Assembly (NCBI RefSeq): GCF_018614615.1
Contig: NZ_JAGGOK010000031.1
Span: forward strand, 62,001-126,000
Length of the DNA: 64,000 nucleotides
Source of the DNA: Streptomyces sp. ISL-100
GTDB lineage: Bacteria > Actinomycetota > Actinomycetes > Streptomycetales > Streptomycetaceae
Reading direction: 5' to 3'
Position 1 is the stretch's first letter; the number at the start of each line of letters is the position of its first letter. Below the pieces are notes generated by a model, which had not been told where the DNA came from, searched no databases, and was given only the letters and a program-made list of their open reading frames with translations. Below are positions 61,465-64,000 of the stretch, in pieces. A program made the position numbers and the translations under genes.

Positions 61465-62697
61465 ATGGCCCGTAAGGAAGAGACGGAGACGGCGACGGAG
61501 ACAGGTGCGGAGGCGGTCGCCGACGCCCCGCCGACGCTCGGTGTCGGCATGGTCGGATACGCGTTCATGGGAGCCGCCCACTCACAGGGCTGGCGCACCG
61601 CGGGCCGCGTCTTCGACCTGCCGGCGCGGCCGGTCCTCGCGGCCGTCTGCGGACGCGACGCCACCGCCGTACGGGCGGCGGCGGACAAGCACGGGTGGGC
61701 GGCGGCGGAGACCGACTGGCGGGACCTCATCGCACGCGACGACGTGCAGATCGTCGACATCTGCACGCCGGGTGACAGCCACGCGGAGATAGCGGTCGCC
61801 GCACTTGACGCGGGAAAGCACGTGCTGTGCGAAAAGCCGCTGGCCAACTCGGTCGCCGAGGCGCAGGCCATGACGGCCGCCGCCGAGCGGGCCCGCGGGC
61901 GCGGCCAGGTGGCGATGGTCGGCTTCAACTACCGCCGGGTGCCGGCCATGACGTACGCCCGCCGGCTGATCGGGGAGGGCAGGCTGGGGGCGCTGAGGCA
62001 CGTACGGGTCACTTACCTCCAGGACTGGCTCGTCGACCCGGAGTTCCCGCTGACCTGGCGCCTCCAGCGGGAGTACGCGGGCTCGGGCGCGCTCGGCGAC
62101 CTGGGCGCGCACATCGTGGACCTCGCGCAGTACCTGGCGGGGGAGCCGCTGGTGGGGGTTTCGGCCATGACGGAGACGTTCGTACGGTCGAGGCCGCTGC
62201 CGGCGGGTGCGACGGCGGGGCTTTCGGGGGCCGGGGGCTCCGAACGCGGGGCGGTGACCGTCGACGACGCGGCGCTCTTCACCGGACGGCTCGCTTCGGG
62301 CGCGCTGGCTTCCTTCGAGGCGACCCGTACGGCGGCCGGCCGCAAGAACGCGCTGCGCATCGAACTCAACGGCGAGCGCGGCTCGCTGGCCTTCGACCTG
62401 GAGCGGCTGAACGAACTGTCCTTCCACGATCACACCGAGCCCGCCGTCTCCTCCGGCTTCCGGCGGATCCTGGTGACCGAGCCCGGCCATCCGTACCTGG
62501 AGGCGTGGTGGCCGCCCGGCCACGCCCTGGGGTACGAGCACACCTTCGTCCACCAGGCGCGCGACTTGCTGCACGCCATCGCCACCGGGACCTCGCCGGA
62601 GCCGTCCTTCGCGGACGGGCTGCAGGTGCAGCGGGTGCTGGCGGCGGTGGAGGAGAGCGCCGAGAAGAACGCGATCTACACGCCCGTACTCCCGTAG
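61465..62697 (+). CDS. Gfo/Idh/MocA-family oxidoreductase
   Basis: A 410-residue NAD(P)-dependent oxidoreductase. [20 protein letters not shown] is the Rossmann motif; [20 protein letters not shown] and [19 protein letters not shown] contain the EKP catalytic motif; [20 protein letters not shown] carries the active-site His. The first 26 residues (Glu/Thr-rich) precede the fold. It oxidises a hydroxyl of a sugar or inositol. AGGAGG precedes the ATG by about 7 bases. Transcribed with the isomerase, 14 bases apart. Confidence 0.92.
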   Translation: MARKEETETATETGAEAVADAPPTLGVGMVGYAFMGAAHSQGWRTAGRVFDLPARPVLAAVCGRDATAVRAAADKHGWAAAETDWRDLIARDDVQIVDICTPGDSHAEIAVAALDAGKHVLCEKPLANSVAEAQAMTAAAERARGRGQVAMVGFNYRRVPAMTYARRLIGEGRLGALRHVRVTYLQDWLVDPEFPLTWRLQREYAGSGALGDLGAHIVDLAQYLAGEPLVGVSAMTETFVRSRPLPAGATAGLSGAGGSERGAVTVDDAALFTGRLASGALASFEATRTAAGRKNALRIELNGERGSLAFDLERLNELSFHDHTEPAVSSGFRRILVTEPGHPYLEAWWPPGHALGYEHTFVHQARDLLHAIATGTSPEPSFADGLQVQRVLAAVEESAEKNAIYTPVLP

Positions 62698-62711
62698 GAG
62701 GTCGTTTCCGT

Positions 62712-63716
62712 ATGCCACGTCCCTTCACGCTCTTCACCGGCCAGTGGGCCGATCTGCCGCTGGAGGAGGTCTGCCGACTGGCCCGCGACTTCGGTTACGA
62801 CGGGCTCGAACTCGCCTGCTGGGGCGATCACTTCGAGGTCGACAAGGCGCTGAACGACCCGGGTTATCTGGAGGGTCGCCACCAACTGCTCGACAAGTAC
62901 GGACTGAAGTGCTGGGCGATCTCCAACCACCTGGTCGGCCAGGCGGTCTGCGACGCGCCCATCGACGAGCGGCACCAGGCCATCCTCCCGTCGCGGATCT
63001 GGGGCGACGGGGAGCCCGAGGGCGTACGGCAGCGGGCGGCGGCCGAGATGGCCGACACGGCCAGGGCGGCGGCCGCCTTCGGTGTCCGTACGGTCATCGG
63101 CTTCACCGGGTCGTCGATCTGGCACCTGGTGGCGATGTTCCCTCCCGTACCGCCGCACATGATCGAGCGGGGTTACGAGGACTTCGCCGAGCGCTGGAAC
63201 CCGATTCTGGACGTCTTCGACGCGGAGGGCGTGCGCTTCGCGCACGAGGTGCACCCGAGCGAGATCGCGTACGACTACTGGACGACGCACAGGGCGCTGG
63301 AGGCGGTGGGCCATCGACCGGCCTTCGGTCTGAACTTCGACCCGAGCCATTTCGTGTGGCAGGACCTGGACCCGGTGGGCTTCCTGTACGACTTCCGGGA
63401 CCGGATCTACCACGTCGACTGCAAGGAGGCCCGCAGGCGTCTCGACGGCCGCAACGGCCGGCTCGGCTCGCACCTGCCGTGGGGAGATCCTCGGCGGGGG
63501 TGGGATTTCGTGTCGGCGGGACACGGCGATGTGCCGTGGGAGGACGTATTCCGGATGCTGCGGTCGATCGGGTACGAGGGGCCGGTGTCGGTGGAGTGGG
63601 AGGACGCCGGGATGGACCGACTCACCGGGGCCCCGGAAGCGCTTGCCACGCTGAAGCGGTACGACTTCGACCCACCGAGCGCGTCGTTCGACGCGGCGTT
63701 CGGGGGCGCCGACTAG
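62712..63716 (+). CDS. Sugar phosphate isomerase/epimerase (xylose isomerase-like TIM barrel)
   Basis: A 334-residue AP endonuclease family 2/xylose isomerase-like protein. [60 protein letters not shown] (metal Glu), [20 protein letters not shown] (Asp/His), YHVDCKEA (His) and [12 protein letters not shown] (Glu) form the metal site. It isomerises or epimerises the product of the oxidoreductase upstream. Last gene of the operon; a repeat element begins 5 bases after the stop. Confidence 0.92.
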   Translation: MPRPFTLFTGQWADLPLEEVCRLARDFGYDGLELACWGDHFEVDKALNDPGYLEGRHQLLDKYGLKCWAISNHLVGQAVCDAPIDERHQAILPSRIWGDGEPEGVRQRAAAEMADTARAAAAFGVRTVIGFTGSSIWHLVAMFPPVPPHMIERGYEDFAERWNPILDVFDAEGVRFAHEVHPSEIAYDYWTTHRALEAVGHRPAFGLNFDPSHFVWQDLDPVGFLYDFRDRIYHVDCKEARRRLDGRNGRLGSHLPWGDPRRGWDFVSAGHGDVPWEDVFRMLRSIGYEGPVSVEWEDAGMDRLTGAPEALATLKRYDFDPPSASFDAAFGGAD

Positions 63717-63720
63717 GTCT

Positions 63721-63856
63721 TTCCCCTGCCCGCCCCTTCCCGACTGGCCAGGGTCGCGAAACCAGCCCCTGCCCGGCACCTTCCAGCAGCCCCTCCGGCG
63801 TTTGAGGAGCGGGGTCTGGGGCGGAGCCCCAGCTCGGGAAGGGGCGGGTAGGGGAA
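63721..63856 (+). repeat. Complete dispersed repeat element with inverted ends (copy G)
   Basis: A 136-base element with 22-base inverted ends (63721-63742 and 63835-63856) that differ at one position; the left end reads TTCCCCTGCCCGCCCCTTC and then CCG. Inside, the core AGCCCCTCCGGCGTTTGAGG (63788-63807) is followed by the hairpin CTGGGGC-GGA-GCCCCAG (63816-63832). It starts 5 bases after the isomerase stop. It could act as a terminator. I take this as the reference copy for the family. Confidence 0.75.
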
Positions 63857-63921
63857 CAGCCCCGCAGGGCAGCCCGGCGGAACGCACCGCCGCCGGGGCG
63901 GTCGCCGCTGCCCGGATGACC

Positions 63922-63998
63922 CTTTGTCCTGCGGCGGGAGAAAGTTCAACTTCCCTCCCGCACAAGGGCTTTCCGTCCCGGACGAACGCAGCTAACGT
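63922..63998 (+). promoter_or_regulatory. Promoter region closely matching the ROK promoter, at window edge
   Basis: CTTTGTCCT (63922-63930), 6 bases, GGAGAAAGTT (63937-63946), CAACTT (63947-63952) and GCTAACGT (63991-63998). The modules and the 69-base distance from first to last match the ROK region at 56234. Its gene starts beyond the window, expected near 64046. Confidence 0.55.
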
Positions 63999-64000
63999 CC

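Noticed and set aside
59481..61928. Long minus-strand open frame over the sugar ABC operon
   Set aside because: Antisense of RbsC, RbsB and the oxidoreductase; no domain visible.

Overview
The window is high-GC actinobacterial chromosome, almost certainly Streptomyces. Third codon positions are nearly all G or C, GTG starts and 4-base ATGA/GTGA overlaps are frequent, and the gene content is typical (gvp cluster, SigB-type sigma factor, ANTAR, ECF42/DGPF pair, ROK-controlled sugar ABC operon). It looks like core or arm-proximal chromosome. I see no insertion sequence, prophage, CRISPR array, tRNA or rRNA. No gene-free stretch exceeds 300 bases; the longest gaps (about 8987-9283, 29637-29913, 32333-32613, 35971-36251, 44045-44325, 53764-54024, 63717-end) hold promoters, operators, gene remnants or repeats and are described below.

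Layout. 1-3334: 3' part of a gas vesicle cluster in the order gvpO(partial)-A-F-G-J-L-S-K, closed by a very strong hairpin. 3337-9439: small membrane protein, CDF metal exporter, PAP2/diacylglycerol-kinase fusion, baeRF2 protein, DinB-like protein, PfpI and CBS proteins. 9458-14289: TPP-dependent decarboxylase-type enzyme, SigB/F/G-family sigma factor, PAS-GAF protein and GAF-ANTAR protein; three candidate SigB-type promoters cluster here. 14346-18086: exported sulfite oxidase, an aminotransferase-fold protein with no lysine at all, and a frameshifted metallo-beta-lactamase-fold hydrolase. 18087-24683: DedA/MBL pair, resolvase-like protein, holin-phosphodiesterase fusion, catalase-like protein with OhrR-type regulator, NUDIX. 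24709-27153: polar amino-acid ABC transporter. 27329-29636: ECF42 sigma factor, DGPF protein, small barrel protein. 29914-37088: small metabolic and regulatory genes plus two gene remnants (WYL regulator tail, SDR tail).

37136-44044 holds a branched-chain-type ABC system in which LivH, LivM and LivF are one 957-residue protein, with LivG, a binding protein and an acyl-CoA ligase: probably import and CoA activation of one carboxylic acid. 44326-46415: LysR and a BASS transporter. 46549-53763: a ferredoxin, then an NAD-dependent formate dehydrogenase operon (ketopantoate-reductase-like, FdhA catalytic part, fused FdhEF, FdhA iron-sulfur part, FdhD) in which the alpha subunit is split into two genes in permuted order. 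54025-55832: FabH-like synthase and a GntR regulator whose likely operator occurs both before the formate dehydrogenase operon and before its own gene. 56358-63716: ROK regulator, RbsA/C/B-type sugar ABC transporter, oxidoreductase and sugar isomerase. The right edge carries a promoter region closely matching the ROK promoter.

The most unusual feature across the window is a modular, inverted-repeat-bounded element present in at least six full or partial copies. Three copies are translated, as the LivM-LivF linker, the FdhE-FdhF linker and the C-terminal tail of the BASS transporter.
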